Assembly: GCF_016865485.1 (NCBI RefSeq)
Contig: NZ_AP024452.1
Span: 5,974,501-6,038,500, forward strand
Length of the DNA: 64,000 nt
Direction of reading: 5' to 3'
Source of the DNA: Luteitalea sp. TBR-22
GTDB lineage: Bacteria > Acidobacteriota > Vicinamibacteria > Vicinamibacterales > Vicinamibacteraceae
Shown here: one piece after another, positions 1 to 9,145 of the stretch
Layout: every line of letters begins with the position of its first letter
Position numbering within the stretch: position 1 is the first letter of the stretch
Notes under the pieces: generated by a model
The model's input: the letters and a program-made list of their open reading frames with translations, nothing else
Databases searched by the model: none
What the model was told of the DNA's origin: nothing
Translations under genes and position numbers: made by a program

Positions 1-6
1 GCGATC

Positions 7-984
7 GTGACCACGACCTGGCGGATCGGCACGCGCGGCAGCGCGCTCGCGCTGTGGCAGGCCACCACGGTGAAGGCGCGGCTCGAGAGCATGGGTGTCG
101 CGCCGTGCGAGATCGTGGTGATCAAGACCGACGGCGACCGCCTGCAGGACGCGCCGCTCTCCGACGTCGGCGGCAAGCGGCTGTTCGTCAAGGAGATCGA
201 GGACGCCCTGCTGGAGGGCGAGATCGACCTGGCGGTGCACAGCTCGAAGGACATGGCCGTGGTGCTGCCCGGCGGACTGCACATCGCAGGCGTGCTGCCT
301 CGCGCCGACCCGCGCGACGCGGTCGTGCTGCCCGAGACCAGTGGGCTCGTCGACGCGACGCTGGCACAACTGAGCGAGGTGCTCGGCGCGACGCCGCGGA
401 TCGGCACGAGCAGCGTGCGGCGGGTGGCGCAGTTGCATCGGCAGTTCCCCGGCGCCGAGTTCCTGCCGGTGCGCGGCAACGTCGACACGCGCCTGCGCAA
501 GCTCGACGGGGGCGACTACGACGCGCTGGTCCTGGCGGCGGCCGGCCTGCAGCGGCTCGAGCGCGGGGCGCGCATCAGCGGGTACCTGCCCGTCGAGGCC
601 TGCATCCCGGCGCCCGGCCAGGGCATCGTGGCGATCGAGTGCCGCGAGGACGCCGAGGAGATCACGCAGACGCTCGTGGCGATGAGCGATCGTGCCGCGG
701 ACCTGGCCCTGCGGGCCGAGCGCGCGCTCGTCGCCGCGGTCGGCGGCGGCTGCCAGTTGCCCCTCGGCGCGCACTGTCGCCACACGGCCGACGGTGGCCT
801 CGAGCTGATCGCCTGCGTGACCTCGCTCGAGAGCGAGCACGAGGTGCGGGCCCTCGGCTTCGGCGAGGCCGAGGATCCGGAGGGCCTCGGCGAGCGCGTC
901 GCCGAGCGCCTCCTCGCCGACGGCGCCGGCGCGATCCTCGACGCGGTCCGCGAGTACGACGGGCCCCTGCCGGCGCAGGACTAG
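7..984 (+). CDS. hemC: Hydroxymethylbilane synthase (porphobilinogen deaminase)
   Basis: Polymerises four porphobilinogens into hydroxymethylbilane in the cytoplasmic heme/siroheme pathway. The N-terminal RIGTRGSALALWQ block, catalytic Asp82 in VHSSKDM, the RIGTSSVRR segment and Cys249 in VGGGCQLPLG (dipyrromethane cofactor attachment) are all present. At 325 aa it is close to the usual 310-320. The GTG start lies only 7 bases from the window edge, so an earlier start or upstream hem gene cannot be excluded. It is followed by cobA-hemD, hemB and hemL on the same strand, which is the order expected of a tetrapyrrole operon. Confidence 0.96.
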   Translation: MTTTWRIGTRGSALALWQATTVKARLESMGVAPCEIVVIKTDGDRLQDAPLSDVGGKRLFVKEIEDALLEGEIDLAVHSSKDMAVVLPGGLHIAGVLPRADPRDAVVLPETSGLVDATLAQLSEVLGATPRIGTSSVRRVAQLHRQFPGAEFLPVRGNVDTRLRKLDGGDYDALVLAAAGLQRLERGARISGYLPVEACIPAPGQGIVAIECREDAEEITQTLVAMSDRAADLALRAERALVAAVGGGCQLPLGAHCRHTADGGLELIACVTSLESEHEVRALGFGEAEDPEGLGERVAERLLADGAGAILDAVREYDGPLPAQD

Positions 985-1146
985 CCGCGCGACGAGCTCC
1001 CCCGTGGCTGGGGCTGGCGGGTCCCTCGTCACCGACGGCCCCGTCACGTGTCCACGGCGGCCCGGTCCCGTGTCCCGTGCCTCCCTTGTGACTGGTCGCT
1101 GTTCCCCTTCTCCCCCGATCAGCGCGTGCGGCAGTACCATCACTCC

Positions 1147-2679
1147 ATGACTCCCGTGTCCATCGTGGGCGCAGGCCCCGGAGATCCCTCGCTCATCTCC
1201 ATGCGCGGTCTGCGGTGCCTCACGCGCGCCGACGTCGTCGTCCACGATTCCCTCATCGACAAGCGGTTGCTGCGCATGGCGCGGCCCGACGCCGAGTGCA
1301 TCGACGTCGGCGACGCGGCGCCGGCCGGCGCCGCACAGGAAGCGATCTGCCTGCTGATCGCCGAGAAGGCCCGCGAGGGTCGTTCGGTGGTGCGCCTCAA
1401 GTGGGGCGACCCGTTCGTGTTCGACAGCGGCGGCAAGGAGGCGCTGTTCCTGCACGAGCAGGGCATCCGCTTCGAGGTGGTGCCCGGCATCCCGGCGCTG
1501 GTCGGCATCCCCGCCTACGCCGGCATCCCGGTGACGTACCCGGGGTCGGGCAACACGCTGACCTTCATCCGCGGTTTCGAGGACGGCGCGGAGGACACGC
1601 CCGATCTCGACTGGCACCAGCTCGCCAAGGTGGACGGGACGCTGCTCTGCTACGCGGGCCCGCGGCAGCTCGGTCGCGTCGCCGCCTCGCTGCTGGCGCA
1701 CGGGCGCCCCGGCGACGACTCGGCCGCGATCGTCTACAACGGCACGACCCCGCAGCAGCGCACCACCGACGGGACGCTGCGCGACCTGGCGCAGCGGCTC
1801 GAGACGCACCCGTCGCACGCGCCCGCCGTGCTGGTGGTCGGCCCGTCGGCAGGGCTGCGCGCCCACCTGCGGTGGTTCGACGAGCGGCCGCTGTTCGGCA
1901 CGCGCATCGTCGTGACCCGGTCGCGGGAGCAGGCGGGCGAGTTCGTGGAGCGGCTGCACGACCTCGGCGCCGAGGTGATCGAGGCCCCGTCCATCCACAT
2001 CGAGCCGCTCGAGGACTTCGAGGAGATCGACCGCGCCATCGCCACGATCTCGTCGTACCGGTGGCTGGTGTTCACCAGCGCCAACGGCGTCGACCACTTC
2101 ATGCGGCGCGCCCTGGCGCGCGTCAGGGACATCCGCGACCTCCACGGCCCGCACATCTGCGCCGTCGGGCCGGCGACTGCCGAGCGGCTGCAACGCCTGC
2201 ACCTGCGCGTCGACGTGATGCCCGAGGAGGACCGCGCCGAGGGCGTCGTGGCGGCGCTCAAGGCGACGGGCAGCCTCGAGGGACTGCGCATGCTGCTGCC
2301 GCGGGCCGACATCGCCCGCGAGTCGCTGCCCGACGAATTGCGCAAGGCCGGCGCCGAGGTGGACGACATCGCCGCCTACCACACCGTGCGCGCGACGTGG
2401 GGCCAGGAAGGCCAGCCCGACATCTACAAGAAGCTGCTCGAGGGCGACGTCGACATCGTGACGTTCACCAGCGCGTCGAGCGTGCGCCACTTCGTCACCA
2501 ACCTCGGCGAGGAACAGGCTGCCGACCTGCTGCAGCAGGTGGCGGTCGCCTCGATTGGCCCGGTCACTGCGGAAGCCGCGCAGCAACTCGGTGTCGCCAC
2601 CAGCATCATGCCGAAGGCGCCCTACACCATCCCGTCGCTGGTGGACGCCATCGTGCAACACGTGCGCGCGTCAAGGTAG
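1147..2679 (+). CDS. cobA-hemD: Uroporphyrinogen-III C-methyltransferase / uroporphyrinogen-III synthase fusion
   Basis: A bifunctional 510-aa protein. Residues about 1-245 are a SAM-dependent tetrapyrrole methylase (GAGPGDPSL near the N-terminus, RLKWGDPFVF loop, VVPGIPALVGIPAYAGIPVT), which makes precorrin-2 for siroheme or cobalamin. Residues about 255-505 are a HemD domain that cyclises hydroxymethylbilane (TRSREQ start, VFTSANGV, TFTSASSV). The ATG at 1147 is chosen because the methylase glycine loop begins a few residues later; an upstream ATG at 1048 would add a low-complexity tail. The family usually has RLKGGDPFVF, so Trp in place of the second Gly is a small oddity. The fusion would link the heme and siroheme branches in one polypeptide. 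Confidence 0.94.
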   Translation: MTPVSIVGAGPGDPSLISMRGLRCLTRADVVVHDSLIDKRLLRMARPDAECIDVGDAAPAGAAQEAICLLIAEKAREGRSVVRLKWGDPFVFDSGGKEALFLHEQGIRFEVVPGIPALVGIPAYAGIPVTYPGSGNTLTFIRGFEDGAEDTPDLDWHQLAKVDGTLLCYAGPRQLGRVAASLLAHGRPGDDSAAIVYNGTTPQQRTTDGTLRDLAQRLETHPSHAPAVLVVGPSAGLRAHLRWFDERPLFGTRIVVTRSREQAGEFVERLHDLGAEVIEAPSIHIEPLEDFEEIDRAIATISSYRWLVFTSANGVDHFMRRALARVRDIRDLHGPHICAVGPATAERLQRLHLRVDVMPEEDRAEGVVAALKATGSLEGLRMLLPRADIARESLPDELRKAGAEVDDIAAYHTVRATWGQEGQPDIYKKLLEGDVDIVTFTSASSVRHFVTNLGEEQAADLLQQVAVASIGPVTAEAAQQLGVATSIMPKAPYTIPSLVDAIVQHVRASR

Positions 2680-2757
2680 GGGCGCGGGGCCGGCGCGGCC
2701 CCGCCCTCGACCTGCCGCAATCCGAACTCCTGCCATCCTGCACCTCCGCGATTCCCC

Positions 2758-3729
2758 ATGTCCCTCGATCTCACCCGCCGCCCTCGCCGCCTGCGCCGCA
2801 CGCCCGGACTCCGCGCCCTCGTGCGCGAGACGCACCTCGAACCGTCGCAGTTCATCTATCCGCTGTTCGCCTGCCCGGGCGAGGGCGTGAACAAGCCGAT
2901 CGGCTCGATGCCCGGCGTCGCGCAGATGTCGGTGGACGAGATCGTCAGGGAGGTCGGCGCGGCGGCGGGCGATGGCGTGACGTCGGTGCTGCTCTTCGGC
3001 CTGCCCGCGCACAAGGACGAGCGCGGGAGCAGCGCGAGCGATCCGCAGGGGCCGGTGCAGCAGGCGGTGCGCGCCATCCGCGCCGCGTACCCGCAGACCG
3101 TCATCATCACCGACGTCTGCCTGTGCGAGTACACCTCGCACGGCCACTGCGGCATCGTCACCGACGGCATCGTCGAGAACGACCCGACCGTGGAACTGCT
3201 GGTGCAGGAAGCGGTGTCGCACGCCGAGGCCGGCGCCGACATCGTGGCCCCGTCGGACATGATGGATGGCCGCATCGGGGCGATCCGCGAGGGACTCGAC
3301 GCGGCCGGCCACGTCGACATCGCGATCATGAGCTACGCGGCCAAGTACGCCTCGGCGTTCTACGGCCCCTTCCGCGAGGCGGCCGAGTCGACACCGGCCT
3401 TCGGCGATCGCCGCAGCCACCAGATGGATCCCGCCAACGCCGAGGAGGCGCTCCGCCAGGTGGCGCTCGACATCGAGCAGGGCGCCGACATCGTGATGGT
3501 GAAGCCGGCGCTGCCCTATCTCGACATCCTGTGGCGCGTGAAGGATGCGTTCGCGCTGCCGACCGCGGCCTACCACGTGAGCGGCGAGTACTCGATGGTC
3601 AAGGCGGCCGGCGCCAGGGGCTGGATCGACGAGCCGCGGGCGATGATGGAGTCGCTCATCTCCATCCGCCGTGCCGGCGCCGACGCGATCATCACGTACT
3701 ACGCGCGCGAGGCGGCGCGCGCCCTCTAG
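2758..3729 (+). CDS. hemB: Delta-aminolevulinic acid dehydratase (porphobilinogen synthase)
   Basis: Condenses two 5-aminolevulinates into porphobilinogen. The protein is 323 aa, the normal family length. The active-site lysines are visible as Lys196 ([11 protein letters not shown]) and the Schiff-base Lys249 ([10 protein letters not shown]). The metal site [15 protein letters not shown], with Cys121, Cys123 and Cys131, marks it as the zinc-dependent type. It lies 78 bases after cobA-hemD and 39 before hemL, consistent with one transcript. Confidence 0.97.
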   Translation: MSLDLTRRPRRLRRTPGLRALVRETHLEPSQFIYPLFACPGEGVNKPIGSMPGVAQMSVDEIVREVGAAAGDGVTSVLLFGLPAHKDERGSSASDPQGPVQQAVRAIRAAYPQTVIITDVCLCEYTSHGHCGIVTDGIVENDPTVELLVQEAVSHAEAGADIVAPSDMMDGRIGAIREGLDAAGHVDIAIMSYAAKYASAFYGPFREAAESTPAFGDRRSHQMDPANAEEALRQVALDIEQGADIVMVKPALPYLDILWRVKDAFALPTAAYHVSGEYSMVKAAGARGWIDEPRAMMESLISIRRAGADAIITYYAREAARAL

Positions 3730-3768
3730 CCCCCGCGGGCGCGCCAGCGGCGTGTTAGGTTAGTCCTG

Positions 3769-5085
3769 ATGCCACGCACGCGCTCCACCGAGAACGACAG
3801 GTCGGCCAGGTTGTTCGCACGCGCCAGGCAGGCGATGCCCGGTGGCGTCAACAGCCCTGTCCGGGCCTTCAAGGCCGTGGGCGGCACGCCCCGCTTCATC
3901 AGGAGCGGCAAGGGCGCGTACGTCAAGGACGAGGACGGGCGTCGGTACCTCGACTACGTCATGTCGTGGGGACCGCTGATCCACGGCCACGCGCCCAAGG
4001 GCCTGCTCACCGCGCTGGCCGATGCCGCCAGGCACGGCACCAGCTTCGGCGCGCCCACCAGGCTCGAGATCGAGATGGCCGAGGCGGTGCGAGCGCGCGT
4101 GCCGTCGATGCAGTTGGTGCGCTTCACGAGCTCGGGCACCGAGGCCGCCATGAGCGTGCTCCGGGTCGCGCGCGCGGCGACCGGCCGCGATGCCGTCGTG
4201 AAGTTCGCCGGCTGCTATCACGGTCACGCCGACGGCTTCCTCGTGGAGGCCGGCAGCGGCGCGGTGACGCTCGGCGTCCCGACTTCGCCAGGCATTCCCC
4301 AGGCCGCTGCCGCACTCACGCTCACCGCCCGGTACAACGACCTGGCGTCGGTCGAGGACGTGGTGCGCCGCGCCAGGGGGCAGATCGCCGCCATCCTCGT
4401 CGAGCCAATCGCCGGCAACATGGGCGTGGTGCCGCCGATGCCGGGCTTCCTCGAGGGGCTGCGGGCGATCTGCGATCGCACCGGCGCGCTGCTGGTGTTC
4501 GACGAGGTGATCAGCGGCTTCCGCGCCTCGGCCGGCGGCGCGCAGCACCTGCTCGGCGTGACGCCCGACCTCACCTGCCTCGGCAAGATCATCGGCGGCG
4601 GCCTGCCCGTCGGGGCGTATGGCGGCCGTGAGGACCTGATGCGCATGGTGGCGCCCGACGGGCCCGTCTACCAGGCAGGAACGCTCTCGGGAAACCCGAT
4701 GGCGATGACGGCCGGCCTCTGGGCGCTGTCCAGGCTCGACGACAAGTTGTACGCGAAGCTCGAGCGCCTCGGCAGCATGCTGGCCGAGGGCCTGTCGGAT
4801 GCCGCGCAGCGCGCCGACGTCGCGATCAGCCTGAACCGCGTCGGGTCGTTGCTCACCGTGTTCTTCACCGACCGTCCCGTCATGAACTACGACGACGCGA
4901 AGCTGTCGGACACGAAGGCCTACGGCACGTTCTTCCAGGCGATGCTCGCGCAGGGCGTCTACCTGCCGCCGTCGCAGTTCGAGGCGTGGTTCCTGTCCGG
5001 CGCGCACACCCGCGGCGACGTGGACGACACCATCCGCGCGGCGCGCAAGGCCTTCAAGGCGGTGGCGCGCGCGGCGCGCGGCTGA
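3769..5085 (+). CDS. hemL: Glutamate-1-semialdehyde 2,1-aminomutase
   Basis: A PLP enzyme converting glutamate-1-semialdehyde to 5-aminolevulinate, the last step of the C5 route that starts from glutamyl-tRNA. The protein is 438 aa. Lys273 in LGKIIGGGLPVG is the PLP lysine. The PGGVNSPVRAFKAVGG N-terminal block, the GTEAAM substrate loop and VFDEVISGFR are characteristic. The presence of hemL rather than an ALA synthase shows that the organism uses the C5 pathway. A tRNA-Glu gene lies about 9 kb away, but that is probably coincidental. Confidence 0.97.
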   Translation: MPRTRSTENDRSARLFARARQAMPGGVNSPVRAFKAVGGTPRFIRSGKGAYVKDEDGRRYLDYVMSWGPLIHGHAPKGLLTALADAARHGTSFGAPTRLEIEMAEAVRARVPSMQLVRFTSSGTEAAMSVLRVARAATGRDAVVKFAGCYHGHADGFLVEAGSGAVTLGVPTSPGIPQAAAALTLTARYNDLASVEDVVRRARGQIAAILVEPIAGNMGVVPPMPGFLEGLRAICDRTGALLVFDEVISGFRASAGGAQHLLGVTPDLTCLGKIIGGGLPVGAYGGREDLMRMVAPDGPVYQAGTLSGNPMAMTAGLWALSRLDDKLYAKLERLGSMLAEGLSDAAQRADVAISLNRVGSLLTVFFTDRPVMNYDDAKLSDTKAYGTFFQAMLAQGVYLPPSQFEAWFLSGAHTRGDVDDTIRAARKAFKAVARAARG

Positions 5086-5101
5086 CCGACGCGGGCACGA
5101 C

Positions 5102-6085
5102 GTGCGTGCGTTCTACTGCGACCACTTCGTGCTGCCGCTGCCCGAGGGGCATCGCTTCCCCATGGACAAGTACGCGCGCCTCCGGGCCCGCGTGCTGCAG
5201 GAGCAGTTGCTGCCGCCCGGCGGCCTGATCGAGCCCCCCGCCGCCGCGTGGGAGGACCTGCTGCGCGTCCACACACCGGAGTACGTGGCACGCGTGCGCG
5301 ATGGCGCCCTCACCCGCGAGGAGCAGCGGCGCATCGGCTTCCCGTGGTCACCCGCGATGGTGGAGCGGTCGCGCCGCTCGGTCGGCGGCACGATCGAAGC
5401 GGCGCGCGCCGCGCTGCAGGACGGCGCCTCGGCCAACCTCGCGGGCGGCACGCACCATGCCTTCCGCGACCGCGGCGAGGGGTACTGCGTGTTCAACGAC
5501 GTCGCCGTGGCAGCGGTCACGCTGCTCGAGACCGGACGCGTCCGACAGGTGGCCGTGGTCGATCTCGACGTGCACCAGGGCAACGGCACGGCGGCCATCT
5601 TCGCGCACGACCGGCGCGTGTTCACGTGCTCGCTGCACGGGGCGACCAACTACCCGTTCCGCAAGGAGCGCAGTGACCTCGACGTGCCGCTGCCCGACGG
5701 GACGGGAGACGAGGCGTACCTCTCGGCGCTGGCGGTGTCGCTCGACGCCGTGTTCGACACGGCGCCCGACCTGGTGTTCTACGTGGCGGGCGCCGATCCG
5801 TACGAGGGGGACCGCCTTGGGAAGATGCGCCTGACCGAAGCCGGGCTGCGCAGGCGCGATGCGATCGTGCTCGGCAGGTGCCGAGCCGAGGCCGTGCCGG
5901 TCGCCGTGAGCATGGCGGGGGGATATGCCCCGGACGTGGACGCGATCGTGCGCATCCACGCCGGGACGATCGCCGAAGCCGCCGCCTGCGCGGGGCTGTG
6001 GCGGGGCGCTATTCCTTGGCCGCCCGGGCCTTCGCCCAGCGACGCTTCTGCGCGTCGGCAATCCGCTTGCGCGCCTCGGCACTGA
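5102..6085 (+). CDS. Histone deacetylase superfamily (AcuC/HDAC-like) protein
   Basis: A zinc-dependent deacetylase of the arginase/HDAC fold, 327 aa, starting at a GTG 16 bases after hemL. Visible motifs are GGTHHAFRDRGEGYCVFND (the His-His charge-relay pair), VVDLDVHQGNGTA (zinc ligands Asp and His) and VAGADPYEGDRLG (second zinc Asp). Bacterial members deacetylate acetyl-CoA synthetase or small molecules; the substrate here is unknown. The last 30 or so residues are low-complexity and overlap the 3' end of the convergent gene at 6009-6311 by 77 bases, so the conserved fold ends before the overlap and the tail is probably non-functional read-through. Confidence 0.88.
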   Translation: MRAFYCDHFVLPLPEGHRFPMDKYARLRARVLQEQLLPPGGLIEPPAAAWEDLLRVHTPEYVARVRDGALTREEQRRIGFPWSPAMVERSRRSVGGTIEAARAALQDGASANLAGGTHHAFRDRGEGYCVFNDVAVAAVTLLETGRVRQVAVVDLDVHQGNGTAAIFAHDRRVFTCSLHGATNYPFRKERSDLDVPLPDGTGDEAYLSALAVSLDAVFDTAPDLVFYVAGADPYEGDRLGKMRLTEAGLRRRDAIVLGRCRAEAVPVAVSMAGGYAPDVDAIVRIHAGTIAEAAACAGLWRGAIPWPPGPSPSDASARRQSACAPRH

Positions 6086-6311
6086 GCTTGCGCTTCTTGC
6101 GGACCGTCGGCTCTGCAGCGGCGGCGGTGCCTTCGGCGGCGGGCGCCGCCTTGCGGGACGAGGCGCGAAGCCCGCGAGCCTGTGACTCGAGTTCCGCGAG
6201 ATGTTGGCGCGTCCGCGCGATTTCCTGTTCGAGCCCGTGCAGGGCCCACGTGAGCAGCTGGCGGTTGCCGCTGCTCAGGACTGTCTTCGACGACTTACGT
6301 GACTTTGCCAT
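6009..6311 (-). CDS. Small basic protein with coiled coil and Lys/Arg-rich C-terminus
   Basis: A 100-aa protein starting MAKSRKSS. Residues about 12-40 form a predicted coiled-coil helix (LTWALHGLEQEIARTRQHLA), followed by an Ala-rich linker. The C-terminal block RKKRKLSAEARKRIADAQKR carries on into a basic RWAKARAAK end. This tail resembles the AEARxRIAxAQ(K/R)xRW motif found in other bacterial proteins, probably nucleic-acid binding (inference). The ATG is favoured over an upstream in-frame codon at 6356 because MAKS begins the hydrophilic conserved region. It converges on and overlaps the HDAC-like gene, and its start codon shares bases with the divergent TPR gene. Confidence 0.7.
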   Translation of the reverse strand: MAKSRKSSKTVLSSGNRQLLTWALHGLEQEIARTRQHLAELESQARGLRASSRKAAPAAEGTAAAAEPTVRKKRKLSAEARKRIADAQKRRWAKARAAKE

Positions 6312-7551
6312 GACGCCAGCTCCGGGAGGGTTGAAGGTTGGCCGAGGCACAAGCATAGCCTGCTTTGGCCTGTTGGTCGCGCTGTTGCTCGTCGTAAGTG
6401 CCGCCCGTGGGCAGGCGCAACCGCCGGGGCACGACGCCCGCCTCGCCGACGCCTATGCCTCCGCCTACGATCTCGATCACGACGAGGCCGTCGGGAAACT
6501 GGCGGCGCTGGCCAAGTTAGCGCCCGACTTACCCGACAGCTACCGGGCGCTGGCGTCGATCACGTGGCTGCGACTCCTGTTCGCGCGCGGCACGGTGCTC
6601 GCCGACGAGTATCTCGGGCGGATCTCGCGCCACGACGTCTCGTCGGCGCCGCCACCGGCAGACGTGCAGGCGGAGTTCCAGCGCTCGCTCTCGACGGCAC
6701 TGCGCCTGGCGGAGGCACGTGTCGCAGCCGCGCCGCGCGACGCCCGATCGCACTACGACCTCGCCTCCGCGCTGGGCTTGCAGGCCTCCTGGGCCGCCAC
6801 CGTCGAGGGCCGGATGGCCCGGGCATTCGGCGCGGCGCGGCGTGCGTATCATGCCGCGGAGCGGGCCGCCGCACTCGACCCGTCGGCGCCTGACCCACGG
6901 CTCATCCTCGGCACGTATCGGTACGTGGTTGCTGACCTCTCGCTGCCGGCGCGGATGGTGGCGTACCTGGCCGGCATGAACGGCGATCGCGAACGCGGCC
7001 TGCGGCTGCTGGAGGAGGCCGCCGCCAGCGGCCGGCCCGTCCAGACCGAGGCGCGGTTCGCCCTCGTGCTCCTCTACAACCGCGAGCGACGCTGGGACGA
7101 CGCGCTGCGCGTCCTCGCCCAGCTCAGGACGGCGCACCCGAGGAACCGGTTGCTGTGGCTCGAGAGCGGCGCCACCGCGCTGCGTGCGGCACGCCCGCGC
7201 GAGGCCCTGCAGTGGCTCGACGAGGGCCTGGCCATGGCGGCGCGCGACGCGCGGACCCGCATGTTCGGCGAGGAGGCACTGTGGCACCTGAAGCGCGCAC
7301 TCGCACTCAGGGCCCTCGCGCGCGACGAGGAGGCGCGGCGCGACCTGCTCGCCGGCCTCGAGGCACCGGAGGCGCGCGACTGGGTGCGTGGCCGGCTGCA
7401 CCTGGCGCTGGGCGAGCTCTCGCTGGCCTCGAACGATCGCGCCCAGGCACGGTGGCAGGCGTCCAAGGCACTCCCCCTGTTCGAGCGGGGCGCCGACCCG
7501 GAAGGCGCGCGGCTGGCGCGACAGTTGCTCGAACGCGCCGGTCGCGGCTAA
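6310..7551 (+). CDS. Exported TPR-repeat protein
   Basis: A 413-aa protein with an N-terminal signal segment (SIACFGLLVALLLVVSAARG, residues about 15-34) followed by helical tetratricopeptide-like repeats. One begins AYASAYDLDHDEAVGKLAAL; others are near RSHYDLASALGL, RAAEAALDPSAPD-type and ARFALVLLYNRERRWDDALRVL. These proteins are usually periplasmic scaffolds; no enzymatic motif is visible. The ATG is chosen because it precedes the signal peptide, although its ribosome-binding site would lie inside the divergent gene. An in-frame TTG at 6331 directly after GGGAGGG is an alternative. It is followed 15 bases later by a small membrane protein. Confidence 0.75.
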   Translation: MTPAPGGLKVGRGTSIACFGLLVALLLVVSAARGQAQPPGHDARLADAYASAYDLDHDEAVGKLAALAKLAPDLPDSYRALASITWLRLLFARGTVLADEYLGRISRHDVSSAPPPADVQAEFQRSLSTALRLAEARVAAAPRDARSHYDLASALGLQASWAATVEGRMARAFGAARRAYHAAERAAALDPSAPDPRLILGTYRYVVADLSLPARMVAYLAGMNGDRERGLRLLEEAAASGRPVQTEARFALVLLYNRERRWDDALRVLAQLRTAHPRNRLLWLESGATALRAARPREALQWLDEGLAMAARDARTRMFGEEALWHLKRALALRALARDEEARRDLLAGLEAPEARDWVRGRLHLALGELSLASNDRAQARWQASKALPLFERGADPEGARLARQLLERAGRG

Positions 7552-7566
7552 CGTCTTCCTGTCCCG

Positions 7567-8076
7567 ATGGCGACGCGACGCTGGGTGCAGGTGGTGCTGG
7601 CGGTACTGCTCGTGCTCACGCTCGGCGTGATCGTGCTGGCGGGCAGTTGTGCCTACCTGGTGCGTCAGCAGGTTCGGGTCACCGATGCCTCGTCGCCTGC
7701 CGAGTTCGACCGCGAAGTCGACGCCGTGCTGCGGCGTTTCAGGGGCGTGCCCGCACTGGTCGAGGACACCGACAGCGGCCCGCGGATCGCGACGCGGGCG
7801 ATGAGCGACCGGCAGAAGGCCGTCGCCAAGGGCAAGCTCCGCGCGCTGAAGAACCTCAACGTCCTCGTGTTCTCCACCCGTGAGAACAAGCTGGTGCGGC
7901 TGTCGATCCCGTTCTGGCTGCTGCGCATGTCGCCCGACGGCACGGTGGACATCAACGACGATGAAGTCGATCTCGGCAAGCTCCGGCTCTCGATCGACGA
8001 TCTCGAAGCGGCCGGGCCAGGCCCGCTGTTCGTGAGGCGATCCGGCGACTCGAAGGTGCTGGCCTGGACCGAGTAG
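7567..8076 (+). CDS. Hypothetical membrane-anchored protein
   Basis: A 169-aa protein of unknown function. Residues about 7-33 are one transmembrane or signal-anchor helix (VQVVLAVLLVLTLGVIVLAG). The remaining 135 residues are soluble and probably extracytoplasmic, with charged alpha/beta character and a central LSIPFWLLRMSPDG segment. A Gly-Ser-Cys just after the helix could be a lipobox, but the fit is imperfect. It is 15 bases downstream of the TPR gene and probably co-transcribed. I do not recognise a family. Confidence 0.65.
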   Translation: MATRRWVQVVLAVLLVLTLGVIVLAGSCAYLVRQQVRVTDASSPAEFDREVDAVLRRFRGVPALVEDTDSGPRIATRAMSDRQKAVAKGKLRALKNLNVLVFSTRENKLVRLSIPFWLLRMSPDGTVDINDDEVDLGKLRLSIDDLEAAGPGPLFVRRSGDSKVLAWTE

Positions 8077-8189
8077 CGACGACGAATCGCCCCGGCTCCT
8101 TGGCTGCGGCCGAGCTGTCCGTCACGTGTGACACGCACTCTGGCACGTACCTTGATCGATCGACTGGTGTTCATCCGAAAGGGGACACC

Positions 8190-8840
8190 ATGACGAGCAC
8201 CCTCCCCCGCATCACGTTCGCCGCTCTGCTCACCCTCGGAGCGTCGTCGGCAATCGCAGGACCGCAGATCGTGCACGCGCAGTGGGGTTCGCCCTCGCGC
8301 CAGCAGTACCAGCGCGACTACGACATCGGCTATCGGGAAGGCATCCGCGAGGGCGAGCGCGACGCGCGGAGCAATCGCCCGCCCGACTACCGTCGGCACG
8401 ATGACTATCGCCGCGGCAGCGCCAACAACGGATGGGGCTGGGGTAGCGGCAACAGTGGTCCCAACAGCGACGACGCATTCCGCCGCGGTTTTGCCGAAGG
8501 CTACATGGCGAGCTACGACCGGTATCGCGGCAGCTACGGCGGATACGGCCGTCCCGGGTACCCCGACTACGGTGGCGGCTACGGCGGTGGCTACGGTTAC
8601 CCCGGAAATCAGCGCTCCTACTCACCAGCGGCGCAGCGCGGATTCGACGACGGGTACCGCGACGGCCGCGACGACGCCCGCGACCGCGATCAGTACGAGC
8701 CGACGCGCAAGAAGAACTATCGCGAAGGCGACGAGGGGTACTCGAGCCGTTATGGTTCGCGCGATCAGTACAAGTACGAGTACCGCCAGGCGTTCCAGCA
8801 GGGCTACGACCGCGGCTACCGCGAGGGCCGGTATCGGTAG
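8190..8840 (+). CDS. Secreted Gly/Tyr/Arg-rich repeat protein
   Basis: A 216-aa exported protein. Residues 1-31 are a signal peptide (MTSTLPRITFAALLTLGASS, cleavage after an Ala-rich stretch). The mature part consists of aromatic-glycine repeats such as DIGYREGIREGERDAR, AFRRGFAEGYMASYDRY, GFDDGYRDGRDDARDRD and AFQQGYDRGYREGRYR. These follow an (F/Y)xxGYxxG(R/E) pattern, with a central Gly/Tyr-rich PGYPDYGGGYGGGYGYPG segment. An AAAGGGGA ribosome-binding site 7 bases upstream supports this ATG over one at 8100. Such repeats recall extracellular matrix or envelope proteins; no enzymatic role is apparent. Its stop codon is followed directly by a heptamer array. Confidence 0.7.
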   Translation: MTSTLPRITFAALLTLGASSAIAGPQIVHAQWGSPSRQQYQRDYDIGYREGIREGERDARSNRPPDYRRHDDYRRGSANNGWGWGSGNSGPNSDDAFRRGFAEGYMASYDRYRGSYGGYGRPGYPDYGGGYGGGYGYPGNQRSYSPAAQRGFDDGYRDGRDDARDRDQYEPTRKKNYREGDEGYSSRYGSRDQYKYEYRQAFQQGYDRGYREGRYR

Positions 8841-9145
8841 GGCACGACAGTCGGCAGTCGGCAGTCGGAAGTCGGCAGTCGCCGACCCGGATCGCGGTTG
8901 GTGGGCGAGGGTTGCGCCCTGGGCCCTTCCCGAATGCTGTCTGAGCCTTGAGCCCTGAGCCTTGAGCCTCCTTTGGCACTCACGAAAGGCGGCACGCGTC
9001 CGATTGAGTAGGTAGGTACAGCGGCCGGCAGATGTCCGGCGCCGGCAGCCGTCCCGGGACGCCGAACAGGCGTCCGCCCCTTCGGCCGAGAGGCCACGAG
9101 CGGGAGTCGCAGGCGGGTATACCGTCGCGCTCCCGTTTCGCGTTT
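8841..9145. repeat. Convergent gap with two heptamer arrays
   Basis: This 305-base gap separates two convergent genes and holds no credible ORF. Directly after the stop codon, 8847-8881 carries about five copies of CAGTCGG (one variant AAGTCGG). At 8942-8968 lie four copies of TGAGCCY, the reverse of the GGCTCAG element seen elsewhere, preceded by its conserved edge (here TGCTGTC). The remaining 9000-9145 is GC-rich with no evident function. Confidence 0.75.

Noticed and set aside
7-984. Alternative frame of 345 codons over hemC (54-1091)
   Set aside because: It is Arg/Ala-rich without motifs. The hemC frame is unmistakable.
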